Positions 24,818 to 33,524 of a stretch of 64,000 nucleotides of DNA are shown here, piece by piece. Under the pieces are notes generated by a model, which saw only the letters and a list, made by a program, of their open reading frames with translations, did no database searches and was not told the DNA's origin. The DNA is from Flavobacteriaceae bacterium UBA3339 (GTDB taxonomy: Bacteria; Bacteroidota; Bacteroidia; Flavobacteriales; Flavobacteriaceae): assembly GCA_002360925.1 (NCBI GenBank), contig DERN01000008.1, positions 1-64,000 of the forward strand. The letters are read 5' to 3'. Numbering within the stretch: position 1 is the stretch's first letter; every line of letters starts with the position of its first letter. The translations under genes were made by a program, and so were the position numbers.

Positions 24818-25469
24818 ATTCTATCAATAAAAGATTTCCTTCTTTATAATTGATTTCAACCAAACCATCGTTTAAAACTTCGTTGCTACTTCCGGTTCTA
24901 AAACCTAAAGTTAGCGTGTCGTTGTTTAATTCGTAAACTAAATTTGTACTGTTAATTCCTGAAACAGTTCCAACAGGAATTAATGATAAGATTGTTTTTG
25001 CTGGATACCATTTTGTAAACGATTTGTTTAAAACAAAAATTTTCGAATAATCATCCAGCATGACCAATTTTATACGATCGCGATATTGAACCATATTTGT
25101 AATATTGGTCAATGTATGATCCATTCGTTTCCCTGTTGCCCAAACAATATTTGCTGCCGGAATTTTTCGATCAATCAAATAATTTATTGCTTTGTCGATA
25201 TCGTACGTTTCTTGTTCGTCTACTTTTATAATTTCGATCGGATATTGCAGGTCTTTATAATAATTGTAATCAAAATTTCGATCAAAATCGCCAATTAAAA
25301 CATCTACTTTAATTCCTAATTCTAAAACGCGTTCAATTGCGCTGTCTAAAACCACAACCAAAGGCGACCATTCTAATAACTGATTTAATAATTCAATAGA
25401 ACAAGCCTCGCCATTGGCAATGATTAAAGCAGGTTCCTGATCATCTCGTACGATATGGTGTGAGGACAT
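24807..25469 (-). CDS. thiN: thiamine diphosphokinase
   Basis: The 220-residue enzyme transfers pyrophosphate from ATP to thiamine. Visible: ALIIANGEAC at the N-terminus, DSAIERVLELGIKVDVLIGDFDRNF with the conserved GDFD, EQETYDIDKAINYLID (the DxTD-like catalytic acidic motif), ATGKRMDHTLTNI (GxRxDH motif), and a beta-rich C-terminal thiamine-binding domain (LSLIPVGTVSGINSTNLVYELNNDTL). Length fits the bacterial form. Transcribed divergently from the rhodanese gene. Confidence 0.92.
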   Translation of the reverse strand: MSSHHIVRDDQEPALIIANGEACSIELLNQLLEWSPLVVVLDSAIERVLELGIKVDVLIGDFDRNFDYNYYKDLQYPIEIIKVDEQETYDIDKAINYLIDRKIPAANIVWATGKRMDHTLTNITNMVQYRDRIKLVMLDDYSKIFVLNKSFTKWYPAKTILSLIPVGTVSGINSTNLVYELNNDTLTLGFRTGSSNEVLNDGLVEINYKEGNLLLIESND

Positions 25470-25556
25470 TTTATATTTTTTGGCGACTAAATTACGAGCA
25501 ATTTATACATATTGAAAGGAAATATTTATATTTGAAGAAAATTTATAGTTTATACA

Positions 25557-25862
25557 ATGGATTTACAACAAGAACAGTGGTGGAACGATGCCCAAAATGA
25601 TGAAAATGCAGTTATTTTAGACGTCAGAACAGATGACGAAGTAAGTGAAGGAATGATTCCAAATGCGATTCATCATGATTTTTATCAAGGACAGGATTTC
25701 TTAAATGCTTTAGAAGCTTTAGATAAATCAAAAAACTATTATGTTTATTGTCGTTCAGGAAATAGAAGCGGGCAAACTTGTATGTTGATGAAACAATTAG
25801 GTTTTGAAAATCTTTACAACTTACTTGGCGGAATGAACGAGTGGGAAGGACCAACAGAATAA
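25557..25862 (+). CDS. single-domain rhodanese-like protein
   Basis: A 101-residue rhodanese fold: ILDVRTDDEVSEGMIPNAIHHDF (CH2A-like) and the active-site loop YVYCRSGNRSGQT with the catalytic Cys near residue 65. The C-terminus has YNLLGGMNEWEG. Single-domain rhodaneses carry sulfane sulfur on the Cys; the acceptor here is not known. It is cytosolic, with no signal peptide. A terminator follows. Confidence 0.92.
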   Translation: MDLQQEQWWNDAQNDENAVILDVRTDDEVSEGMIPNAIHHDFYQGQDFLNALEALDKSKNYYVYCRSGNRSGQTCMLMKQLGFENLYNLLGGMNEWEGPTE

Positions 25863-25866
25863 AAAT

Positions 25867-25886
25867 AAGGCGAAAGCCTTTTTTTT
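25867..25886 (+). terminator. terminator after the rhodanese gene
   Basis: AAGGC / GCCTT stem with a GAAA tetraloop followed by a run of T. The alternative upstream start of the DedA gene (25887) abuts this T run, supporting the downstream ATG at 25911. Confidence 0.85.
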
Positions 25887-25910
25887 ATGTTTTGTTTAAA
25901 TATTGTATTT

Positions 25911-26558
25911 ATGGAGTTAATAGATTTTATTCTACACATTGATCAGCATTTACAGGTCTTTCTTCAAGATTATGGAGTTTGGGTTTATGCTATTTTATTT
26001 TTAATCATTTTTGTTGAAACAGGTTTAGTTGTAATGCCTTTTTTACCAGGCGATTCGCTCTTATTTGCAACCGGAATGTTAGCAGCACAATTTCCCGAAA
26101 GTTTAAATGTTTGGCTTGTCATGATTTTGTTGTTTATTGCAGCTGTAATTGGCGATACGTTAAATTATTCGATAGGAAAACAAGTCGGAATGCGGATTGT
26201 AAATTTCAAGATTTTAGGGAAACAGCCCGTTAAGATGGAACATATTAATAAAACGCATTCTTTTTACGAAAAGTACGGAAGTAAAACAATTGTAATTGCT
26301 CGTTTTGTTCCAATAGTTCGAACTTTAGCTCCGTTTGTAGCCGGAATTGGAAAAATGAATTACGCTACTTTCTTAACTTATAATATAGTGGGAGGATTTA
26401 TTTGGGTTTTTGGAATCACAGCTTGTGGTTATTTCTTAGGAAATATTCCTATTATAAAAGATAATTTTTCTAAAGTTGTTTTACTGATTATTTTGATTTC
26501 GGTTTTACCGATTATTTATTCGATAATCAAGGAAAAGATAGGGAAGAAGGTTGAATAA
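25911..26558 (+). CDS. DedA family membrane protein
   Basis: The 215-residue protein is a DedA/SNARE-associated (VTT) integral membrane protein, now regarded as a lipid-flippase family. The core motif is visible: FVETGLVVMPFLPGDSLLFATG (re-entrant E...F/Y..PGE-like D), GDTLNYSIGKQVG, then the second conserved part FYEKYGSKTIVIARFVPIVRTLAPFVAGIGKM. Start at 25911 (MELIDFIL) avoids the terminator of the preceding gene. Five to six membrane segments are apparent. Confidence 0.93.
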   Translation: MELIDFILHIDQHLQVFLQDYGVWVYAILFLIIFVETGLVVMPFLPGDSLLFATGMLAAQFPESLNVWLVMILLFIAAVIGDTLNYSIGKQVGMRIVNFKILGKQPVKMEHINKTHSFYEKYGSKTIVIARFVPIVRTLAPFVAGIGKMNYATFLTYNIVGGFIWVFGITACGYFLGNIPIIKDNFSKVVLLIILISVLPIIYSIIKEKIGKKVE

Positions 26559-26586
26559 AAAATCGCTCGAACGAGCGATTTTTTTA
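26557..26586. terminator. bidirectional terminator between DedA and DUF2490 genes
   Basis: AAAAATCGCTCG / CGAGCGATTTTT with a two-base loop and T tracts on both strands ends both convergent genes. Confidence 0.9.
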
Positions 26587-27255
26587 TATTCCTATATTAT
26601 GATGCAGTGAAAACATGAATTGTTGATTCGATTTTTTTTGAAGCATTTGATTCATCCAACCGAATTGAACTCCTAAATCTTTATTGAACTTATAACCAGC
26701 TCCTAAATATAAACGATTTCGATCAAAAGCGTTCGTTTTCCGAGTTTCATCTAGTTTCATGAAAATTTCGTTGTATGCAGTTGCAAATATTTGTCGATTG
26801 TGTTCTTTTGATTTATAAATCGGAACATCAATTCCTAATTGATATCTTATTCGAGATCTAAAATCTTGGTTTTCGATAAAACGTTCTTCAAGTCGGAAAC
26901 GATGTTTTAATGTCAAAATTTCCATTTTCTGCTGAGTTAAAACGTCCTGAAAAACTCTATGTTCATGAAAAGGCATATCGGGTTCATCAATTTGTTCAGT
27001 GTGTATATAAGCATAACCGGCTGCAAATGTTAGTTGATCTAAAACTCGATATTGAACTGAAGCACGAGTCACAAATTGATTTAAATCTGATAACATTTCA
27101 TGATTTCTATACTGAAGATCATAACTCAATTGCCATTTTGATTCGTTGAATCGGGCATTTCCAAAATACATATACCAACCGCCAATAGGATCGTTATTCG
27201 AAAAAAGAAGTGAACTACTTAATAATGTCAAAAAAAGTGATAGTTGTTTTTTCAT
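26584..27255 (-). CDS. DUF2490 family outer-membrane beta-barrel protein
   Basis: A 223-residue protein with a signal peptide (MKKQLSLFLTLLSSSLLFSN) followed by a DUF2490 barrel: GGWYMYFGNARFNESKWQLSYDLQYR, then a series of alternating strands (RASVQYRVLDQLTFAAGYAY, HRVFQDV, LKHRFRLEERFI, RIRYQLGIDVPIY, RLYLGAGYKFNKDLGVQFGWM), ending in FMFSLHHNIGI, a typical outer-membrane C-terminal strand. The function of the family is not known. It is a single gene between two terminators. Confidence 0.88.
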   Translation of the reverse strand: MKKQLSLFLTLLSSSLLFSNNDPIGGWYMYFGNARFNESKWQLSYDLQYRNHEMLSDLNQFVTRASVQYRVLDQLTFAAGYAYIHTEQIDEPDMPFHEHRVFQDVLTQQKMEILTLKHRFRLEERFIENQDFRSRIRYQLGIDVPIYKSKEHNRQIFATAYNEIFMKLDETRKTNAFDRNRLYLGAGYKFNKDLGVQFGWMNQMLQKKSNQQFMFSLHHNIGI

Positions 27256-27277
27256 TTGCTTTTATAATAGATATAAA

Positions 27278-27320
27278 ATAAAAATAGCTGAAACCCAATT
27301 GAGTTTCAGCTATTTTTATT
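27278..27320 (-). terminator. terminator after ctaA
   Basis: AAAATAGCTGAAAC / GTTTCAGCTATTTT (14-bp stem, eight-base loop) with flanking A/T tracts lies beyond the minus-strand stop of ctaA and upstream of the DUF2490 start. Confidence 0.85.
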
Positions 27321-27339
27321 TATTGAATAGTTTTTGCAT

Positions 27340-28356
27340 TTAAGCTTTTTTACGCATTTCTAAAATAAGATTTACTTGTAATCCGAACATTAAAGCAGCT
27401 AAAATAAGATGAGCAGCTTGCGTTCCGAATGGGAAGTGAATATAATACATAAGTATTCCTGTAACTACTTCTGCAATAAGTAAAATCATTACCCAATTAA
27501 TTATTTTGTTGCCCAAGTTAAGACGTTTATTTCTTAAAAAAAGATAAAGATTTACAAAAAGAATCACAAAAGAAAAGGTTCTGTGGATATAAAATGTAAC
27601 ATCCGGATTTTCTAACCAGAGCATTACATCTGTAATTCCGCTTCGGGTTTGTTCGTCTATAAATTGTCGTACTTGCGTTCCTAATCCAATCTGAACTAGA
27701 GTAAAAATCAACGAAATCCACGCAACTAAATAAAATGCTTTATCGTATTTTGTAACTGTCGGTTTGTTTTTTGCCAAATGAATCAAGTAAATTAATGCTG
27801 CTACATTGAATAAAGCGGCAATCATGTGTGTGGTTATTTTTACAGGATTTAAAACCGAATAAACTACAGTTGCGCCTAACCAAGCATTAAAACCTAAAAG
27901 GAATAAAACAATTCCTGCCCACAAAACGATTGACTTTTTGCTATTCCAATATTTGAAAGAACGGATAAATAAAATCAAACAAGCAATTCCTGCTAAAGCA
28001 CCGCATAAACGATTAATGTATTCGGTCCAAGTGTGATAAACGTTAAAAACGGCGTAATCGTGTTTGGTATATTCGTTCCAATTTGAAGCGTTATAAACAT
28101 CGGTCGATTTAAAATCTTTATCGGCAACCCAAAGTTTTTCATCTTTAATAATTACTTGACCTTTTTCATAATCGTGATTGGGTTCCCACAATAATTCCTG
28201 AACATCGGTTGGCGGAATGTAATAACCAAAACATTTTGGCCAATCCGGACATCCCATTCCCGAACCTGTCATACGAACTGTTGCTCCGGCAATAATAACC
28301 AAATACACTAAAATAAGTGAGATTTTAGCCCAACGAATAAATGATTTGTTTTCCAT
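27340..28356 (-). CDS. ctaA: heme A synthase (COX15/CtaA family)
   Basis: The 338-residue protein has eight predicted membrane helices and the COX15/CtaA pattern: LVYLVIIAGATVRMTGSGMGCPDWPKCFG near residues 17-45 (RxTxSGxSMxxWxP-like, conserved Cys), EYINRLCGALAGI (first heme-binding His replaced around the EYxHR position by Asn, see YINRL), HMIAALFNVA, YIHRTFSFVILF and a last HLILAALMFGLQ. It oxidises the methyl of heme O to make heme A for cytochrome oxidase. A ~60-residue periplasmic insertion (DVQELLWEPNHDYEKGQVI) after the first helix is typical for Bacteroidota. No ctaB or cox genes adjoin. Confidence 0.93.
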   Translation of the reverse strand: MENKSFIRWAKISLILVYLVIIAGATVRMTGSGMGCPDWPKCFGYYIPPTDVQELLWEPNHDYEKGQVIIKDEKLWVADKDFKSTDVYNASNWNEYTKHDYAVFNVYHTWTEYINRLCGALAGIACLILFIRSFKYWNSKKSIVLWAGIVLFLLGFNAWLGATVVYSVLNPVKITTHMIAALFNVAALIYLIHLAKNKPTVTKYDKAFYLVAWISLIFTLVQIGLGTQVRQFIDEQTRSGITDVMLWLENPDVTFYIHRTFSFVILFVNLYLFLRNKRLNLGNKIINWVMILLIAEVVTGILMYYIHFPFGTQAAHLILAALMFGLQVNLILEMRKKA

Positions 28357-28360
28357 GTTT

Positions 28361-29800
28361 TTATGTTTTAGGATTAACGGGCGAAAATCCCAATGAAGCG
28401 GCTTTTTTAATCATAAATTCGTAAGCAGCATCATATTCGTTAGGAATTTCGCCTTCTAAAATAGCTTCTTTTATTGCATCTTTAATCTGACCGATTTCTT
28501 TTGAAGGCGGAAGATTAAAGATTCCCATAACTTCTTCTCCTGTAATTGGCGGTTGAAAGTTACGAACATGATCGCGCTCTTCAACTTCGACGATTTTTTG
28601 TCTTACAATTTTGAAGTTATTATGATATTTTTTGAATTTTTTCGGATTTTTAGTTGTGATATCTGCTTCGCAAAGAGTTAATAGATTTTCGACATCGTCT
28701 CCCGCATCAAAAACCAATCTTCGAACGGCCGAATCGGTTACTTTATCTTCGGCAATCACAATTGGACGCGAACTCATTGTAACCATTTTTTGTACAAATC
28801 GCATTTTATGATTTAAAGGCATATGTAAACGTTGAAAAATTCGTTTAACCATTTTTCCACCTAAAAATTCGTGTCCATGAAATGTCCAACCATTCTTTTT
28901 ATTGAACTTTTTTGTAGGTGCTTTTCCAATATCATGAAGTAAAGCCGACCAACGCAACCACAAATCGTCTGTGTTTTCACAAATATTATCCACAACTTCT
29001 AACGTGTGATAAAAGTTATTTTTGTGCGTGTGTCCTTCAACTTCTTCAACATTATTCAGCGCAGTTAATTCAGGAAGAATAATATCTAATAAACCAGTTT
29101 TGTACAACAATAGAAATCCGATGGAAGGTTTTGGAGTTTCTAAAATTTTATTCAATTCTTCTACAATTCGCTCGCCCGAAATAATTTTAATTCGCTCAGC
29201 GTTTTTTGAAATAGATTGCAACGAATTTTCTTCAATCGTAAAATTTAATTGAGTAGCAAATCGAATAGCACGCATCATACGCAAAGGATCGTCGGAATAC
29301 GTAATATCGGGATCTAACGGAGTACGAATAATTTTATTTTCTAAATCGATCATTCCTTCAAAAGGATCAACCAAATCTCCGAAATTTGAATCGTTCAATG
29401 AAAAAGCCATTGCGTTAATGGTAAAATCACGACGATTTTGGTCATCTTGAAGCGTTCCATCTTCTACAACAGGGTTTCTACTTTCTTGTCGATACGATTC
29501 TTTACGAGCACCAACAAACTCAATATCCATATCGTCGTAACGCAACATCGCAGTTCCATAGTTTTTAAAAACCTGTACTTTTGGATGATGCGGAATTAAT
29601 TCAGAAACTTTTAAAGCCAAATCAATACCGCTGCCAACCGCTACAATATCAATATCTTTCTTTGTGCCGCGTTCTAATATAAAATCTCTAACATAACCGC
29701 CAATTGCGTAAACATCTACGTTCAATTCTTTCGCTGCTTGCGAAATAATACTGAAAATAGGCAGTTTTAAGGCGTCTTTATAATTAGGGGATACAATCAT
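28361..29800 (-). CDS. cca: CCA-adding/poly(A)-type tRNA nucleotidyltransferase with HD domain
   Basis: The 479-residue class II nucleotidyltransferase has the catalytic head YAIGGYVRDFILERGTKKDIDIV (G-G-x-V-R-D and DxD), the RRDFTINAMAF motif near residue 140, the DDPLRMMRAIRFA nucleotide-selecting region and an HD phosphohydrolase domain (about 255-385, with HTLEVVDNI and LLHDIGKAPTK). It should add or repair the tRNA 3' CCA. The need is visible in this window, since none of the five tRNA genes encodes CCA. Its start codon overlaps the tsaC stop by one base (TAATG), so the two are translationally coupled. Confidence 0.94.
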   Translation of the reverse strand: MIVSPNYKDALKLPIFSIISQAAKELNVDVYAIGGYVRDFILERGTKKDIDIVAVGSGIDLALKVSELIPHHPKVQVFKNYGTAMLRYDDMDIEFVGARKESYRQESRNPVVEDGTLQDDQNRRDFTINAMAFSLNDSNFGDLVDPFEGMIDLENKIIRTPLDPDITYSDDPLRMMRAIRFATQLNFTIEENSLQSISKNAERIKIISGERIVEELNKILETPKPSIGFLLLYKTGLLDIILPELTALNNVEEVEGHTHKNNFYHTLEVVDNICENTDDLWLRWSALLHDIGKAPTKKFNKKNGWTFHGHEFLGGKMVKRIFQRLHMPLNHKMRFVQKMVTMSSRPIVIAEDKVTDSAVRRLVFDAGDDVENLLTLCEADITTKNPKKFKKYHNNFKIVRQKIVEVEERDHVRNFQPPITGEEVMGIFNLPPSKEIGQIKDAIKEAILEGEIPNEYDAAYEFMIKKAASLGFSPVNPKT

Positions 29801-30369
29801 TATTTTCTTAAAATTGTTACTTTAGAATCGTTGGTTAATTTGATAACCGTTGATGATTTTTTTGAAATTTTGTTTAAGTCTAATTTTACAACATAATCTA
29901 CACCGTTTATGATTTCTTTGGAAATTTCGGAAAACTGGGTAGGAGTAGATTCACCACTAATATTTGCTGAGGTAGAAACCAAAGGGCGTTTCATTCGCTC
30001 GATTAGTTTAAAACAAAAAGGCGTATTTACAATACGGATTCCCAAAGAATTATCTTCTGAAATTAGGTTTTTAGCAACAACTTTTGGATCATCTAAAACC
30101 AAAGTTGTTGGTTTTTCAGAACAATCTAAAATATCAAAAGCTACTTGCGGAATATTGCGAAATACCTGATACAACAATCGATCGCCGTTTACTAAACAAA
30201 TCATGCTTTTACTTTCGACACGTTTTTTTAGAGCGTATATCTTTTTTACAGCTTCTTCGTTAGTTGCATCGCATCCAATTCCCCAAACAGTATCTGTAGG
30301 ATATAAGATAATTCCTCCGTTTTTTAAGACTTCAAAAGCCTCGTGTACTTCTTTGTTTATGTCTTCCAT
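29800..30369 (-). CDS. tsaC: L-threonylcarbamoyladenylate synthase (Sua5/YciO/YrdC family)
   Basis: The 189-residue protein has the YrdC-type fold: GGIILYPTDTVWGIGCDATN near residue 18, the KKRVESKSMICLV substrate-binding Lys-Arg-x-x-x-K-S pattern, PTTLVLDDP, and LVSTSANISGESTPT near 135. It forms threonylcarbamoyl-AMP, the first step of the t6A tRNA modification. It is a short single-domain TsaC without the Sua5 extension. A minus-strand TAATTTTG box (30391-30398) precedes it. Operon with cca. Confidence 0.92.
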   Translation of the reverse strand: MEDINKEVHEAFEVLKNGGIILYPTDTVWGIGCDATNEEAVKKIYALKKRVESKSMICLVNGDRLLYQVFRNIPQVAFDILDCSEKPTTLVLDDPKVVAKNLISEDNSLGIRIVNTPFCFKLIERMKRPLVSTSANISGESTPTQFSEISKEIINGVDYVVKLDLNKISKKSSTVIKLTNDSKVTILRK

Positions 30370-30498
30370 AATTGGTTTTCAAAAAGTACACAAAATTACG
30401 AATTATAGTTGGAAAGCCCTTGTTTTGTCCGCTTTAAAATTGAAGAAATCCTTTTTATTACTAATTTAATCCGTAATTTTAGATCAAATTATAGGAAG

Positions 30499-30912
30499 AT
30501 GGATAAAGTAAAGGTTTTAGAAATGTGTAAAGCTTTTTCTAAAAACACGTTAATGGAAACATTACAAATTGAATATATAGATGTTGGTGAAGATTTTTTA
30601 ACAGCAAAAATGCCTGTAAACTCTAAGGTTCATCAACCAATGGGATTATTGCATGGCGGAGCTTCTGTGGCATTAGCCGAAAGTGTTGGAAGCGCAGCTT
30701 CGATGCTTTTTTTGGATCCGAAACAATTTGAAGTTCGCGGAATCGAAATTTCAGCCAATCATTTAAAAAGCAAACGTGAAGGAGAAGTTTTTGCTACAGC
30801 GCGTATTATTCACAAAGGAAATCGCTTGCATTTGTGGGAAATTAAGATTACCGACGAAAATAATCAATTGATTTCGTTATGTAAATTAACAAACATGATT
30901 TTACCAAAATAA
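30499..30912 (+). CDS. menI: hotdog-fold thioesterase, probable DHNA-CoA hydrolase
   Basis: The 137-residue protein closely follows the E. coli YdiI/MenI pattern: VHQPMGLLHGGASVALAESVGSAASML near residues 45-70 (catalytic Glu and the Gly-rich loop), GIEISANHLKSKREGEVFATARIIHKG, HLWEIKITDENNQLISLCKLT. MenI releases 1,4-dihydroxy-2-naphthoate from its CoA ester in menaquinone synthesis. The next gene, menF, starts two bases after the stop, which supports this role. ATG at 30499 is used; an in-frame TTG upstream would overlap the divergent tsaC promoter. Substrate is inferred from similarity and context. Confidence 0.85.
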   Translation: MDKVKVLEMCKAFSKNTLMETLQIEYIDVGEDFLTAKMPVNSKVHQPMGLLHGGASVALAESVGSAASMLFLDPKQFEVRGIEISANHLKSKREGEVFATARIIHKGNRLHLWEIKITDENNQLISLCKLTNMILPK

Positions 30913-30913
30913 A

Positions 30914-31969
30914 ATGGAAGAATTACTTGAGAAAGCACTTTCTAATCAGCTACCTTTTGTAATATATCGAAAACCGAATGAAACAACTCGTTTTGGATGG
31001 TTTCAGAAAGGTAATCGATTGAATAAAACCGTTTTTTTAGACAAATCTTGTTTTGTATTTGCTCCTTTTTCGGGAAATGAAAAAGTTGTTTTCTATCTCG
31101 AAAATTGTCAATTAATAAAAGAAGAATCAGATTTTAAAGTTTCTTTTTCTGAAAGTGAAATGTCACTCGAGAATCCAAAAGTAAATCAAGCTTTTCATAT
31201 TAACCTCGTGAAAAAGGGAATTGATGCTATTAAATCCGGAAAAATGGAAAAAGTAGTACTTTCTCGTCGTGAAGAAATTGAAATTAATTCCGAAGAATAT
31301 GAACTTTATTTTAAACGTTTTTTAAAGAAATATCCAACCGCTTTTGTCTATTGGTTTTATCATCCTAAAGTTGGAATGTGGATGGGAGCAACTCCCGAGC
31401 AATTAGTCAAAATTGAATCCAATAAAGTTAAAACGGTTTCTTTGGCTGGGACCATGATCGAGGCTGGAATTGATTTAAATAACATTGTTTGGGGAGTTAA
31501 AGAACAAGATGAACAAAAAGTAGTTACTGATTTTATTTTGAATAACTTAAAGTCTTTTTCTAAAGAAACGCATCAAACAGAACCATTTACACATAAAGCA
31601 GGTTCTTTGTTGCATATTAAAACGGATATTGAAGCTATTTTAAATTCTGAAAAAGATTTAAATTCAGTGATAGAGTCGTTACATCCAACTCCTGCATTAT
31701 GTGGATTTCCGAAAGAAATTGCGCGCAAATTTATTATTGAGAATGAAGGATATGATCGGGAATTTTATGGAGGTTTTCTAGGAGAATGGAAATTTGATAA
31801 CCTAGATTATGCCGAGAAAAGTGATCTGTTTGTAAATTTGCGCTGTATGAAGATTGATGATTCTAAAGCGTATTTGTTTTTAGGAGGCGGTGTAAATAAA
31901 GACAGCAATCCGGAAAGTGAATACAAGGAAACGGTAAATAAAAGTAAAACAGTAAAAAGTATTTTATGA
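30914..31969 (+). CDS. menF: isochorismate synthase
   Basis: A 351-residue chorismate-binding enzyme: a short N-terminal domain followed by the catalytic core with KMEKVVLSRREEIEI, FVYWFYHPKVGMWMGATPEQLVKIE, VSLAGTM, SLHPTPALCGFPKEIA and the C-terminal GGFLGEWKFDNLDYAEKSDLFVNLRCMKI plus LFLGGGVNKDSNPESEYKET. The LHPTPALCG and GGG motifs fit isochorismate rather than anthranilate synthases. It commits chorismate to menaquinone. Its stop overlaps the bshB1 start by four bases (ATGA). Confidence 0.93.
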   Translation: MEELLEKALSNQLPFVIYRKPNETTRFGWFQKGNRLNKTVFLDKSCFVFAPFSGNEKVVFYLENCQLIKEESDFKVSFSESEMSLENPKVNQAFHINLVKKGIDAIKSGKMEKVVLSRREEIEINSEEYELYFKRFLKKYPTAFVYWFYHPKVGMWMGATPEQLVKIESNKVKTVSLAGTMIEAGIDLNNIVWGVKEQDEQKVVTDFILNNLKSFSKETHQTEPFTHKAGSLLHIKTDIEAILNSEKDLNSVIESLHPTPALCGFPKEIARKFIIENEGYDREFYGGFLGEWKFDNLDYAEKSDLFVNLRCMKIDDSKAYLFLGGGVNKDSNPESEYKETVNKSKTVKSIL

Positions 31970-32682
31970 AATTAGATATATTAGCTTTTGGCGCTCATCC
32001 CGACGATGTAGAATTAGGTTGTGGTGCCACGATTGCAAAAGAAATTTCATTAGGAAAAAAAGTTGGAATTGTAGATTTAACTCGCGGAGAATTAGGAACT
32101 CGCGGTTCAGCTGAAATTAGAGATCAAGAAGCTGCAAAAGCAGCTGATGTTTTAGGAGTTTCGGTTCGAGAAAATTTAGCTTTTCGAGACGGATTTTTCG
32201 TAAATGATGAAAAACATCAATTAGAAATCATTAAAATGATTCGTAAATACAAACCCGAAATAGTTTTGTGCAACGCTATTGATGACAGACATATTGATCA
32301 TGGAAAAGGAAGTAAATTAGTTTCGGATGCATGTTTTTTATCTGGTTTAAGAAGAATTGAAACAATTTTTGATGGAGAAAATCAAGATGCTTGGCGACCA
32401 AAATTAGTGTATCATTATATTCAATGGAAAAATATTGAACCCGATTTTGTTGTAGATGTTTCGGAATTTATGGATAAAAAAATCGAAGCGGTAATGGCTT
32501 ATAGTTCTCAATTTTACGATCCAAAATCAAAAGAACCTATGTCTCCGATTGCTTCAAAAAACTTTACAGAAAGTATCGAATATAGAGCAAAAGATTTAGG
32601 AAGATTAGTGTTTGCAGAATATGCCGAAGGATTTACAGTAGAAAGATATGTGGCTGTCAATAGCTTAGGAAATTTGAAATAA
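31966..32682 (+). CDS. bshB1: bacillithiol biosynthesis deacetylase BshB1
   Basis: The 238-residue LmbE/PIG-L type zinc deacetylase removes the acetyl group from GlcNAc-malate on the way to bacillithiol. Motifs: ILAFGAHPDDVELGCGATI (AHPDD metal-binding site), VGIVDLTRGELGTRGSAEIR, the CNAIDDRHIDHGKGSKLV metal and catalytic region, and C-terminal AYSSQFYDPKS with LVFAEYAEGFTVERY. Length and motifs match the BshB1 branch. It forms an operon with menI and menF although bacillithiol and menaquinone are separate pathways. A tRNA-His array follows. Confidence 0.94.
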   Translation: MKLDILAFGAHPDDVELGCGATIAKEISLGKKVGIVDLTRGELGTRGSAEIRDQEAAKAADVLGVSVRENLAFRDGFFVNDEKHQLEIIKMIRKYKPEIVLCNAIDDRHIDHGKGSKLVSDACFLSGLRRIETIFDGENQDAWRPKLVYHYIQWKNIEPDFVVDVSEFMDKKIEAVMAYSSQFYDPKSKEPMSPIASKNFTESIEYRAKDLGRLVFAEYAEGFTVERYVAVNSLGNLK

Positions 32683-32696
32683 AAATATAAAAAATG

Positions 32697-32727
32697 TTTG
32701 CGAACAGCTGATAAATCTGTATATTTG
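32697..32727 (+). promoter_or_regulatory. promoter of the tRNA-His array
   Basis: TTTG at 32697-32700, 19 bases, TATATTTG at 32720-32727: an exact match to the Bacteroidota promoter, 18 bases before the first tRNA. Confidence 0.8.
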
Positions 32728-32745
32728 CACTCGTTAAACAAACAC

Positions 32746-32820
<75 letters not shown>

Positions 32821-32860
32821 CAAAAAGTTCAGAGTTGACTTTCAAAATAAAACTCCAAAT

Positions 32861-32935
<75 letters not shown>

Positions 32936-32975
32936 CAAAAAGTTCAGAGTTGACTTTTAAAACAAAACTCCAAAT

Positions 32976-33050
<75 letters not shown>

Positions 33051-33055
33051 CAAAG

Positions 33056-33082
33056 GCGATTCAGAAATGAATCGCTTTTTTT
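33056..33082 (+). terminator. terminator of the tRNA-His array
   Basis: GCGATTCA / TGAATCGC stem with GAAA loop followed by seven T, five bases after the last tRNA. Confidence 0.9.
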
Positions 33083-33096
33083 ATTACCTTTGCATC

Positions 33097-33486
33097 ATGA
33101 TTGAGGAAATTGTAGAACAAAAGATTCTTATTGATCCTATTTTATTAGAAGAAATCAATGAAAAGATTGAAGAAGAAAAACAGGTGATCATCCATTTTTC
33201 TTTATATGCTGATTTGGCTGGCGATATGGCTAGAATATGGAAATCGACTTATTTGATTGATGTGGAAACTCAAATTAAGTATCCATTATTGTGGGCTGAA
33301 GGAATAAGTTACGCTCCGCAATGGACGCAGATTCCTTCTACACGTCCGTTAGATTTTACCTTAATATTTAAAGGTTTGCCTAAAAGTTGCAAAACGTTTG
33401 ATCTTTTAGAAATTATTCCGGAAGATGGAGGTTTTGAAATTAGAAATGTAAGAAGAAATAATAGCGATGTATATTATGTAAGTTAA
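33097..33486 (+). CDS. conserved hypothetical protein
   Basis: The 129-residue soluble, acidic protein starts MIEEIVEQKILIDPILLEEINEKIEEEKQ and has a beta-rich middle (VIIHFSLYADLAGDMARIWKSTYLID, YPLLWAEGISYAPQWTQIPSTRPLDFTLIFKGL). I recognise no named domain. A longer reading frame starting inside the tRNA array is rejected. A TACCTTTG -7 box at 33085-33092 ends only four bases before the ATG, so the mRNA would be leaderless or nearly so. Function unknown. Confidence 0.75.
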   Translation: MIEEIVEQKILIDPILLEEINEKIEEEKQVIIHFSLYADLAGDMARIWKSTYLIDVETQIKYPLLWAEGISYAPQWTQIPSTRPLDFTLIFKGLPKSCKTFDLLEIIPEDGGFEIRNVRRNNSDVYYVS

Positions 33487-33487
33487 C

Positions 33488-33522
33488 AAAAAAAGAGCTT
33501 GAAAATTTTCAAGCTCTTTTTT
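33488..33522. terminator. bidirectional terminator
   Basis: AAAAGAGCTTGAAAA / TTTTCAAGCTCTTTT, a nearly loopless 15-bp palindrome with T tracts on both strands, between convergent genes. Confidence 0.9.
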
Positions 33523-33524
33523 AT

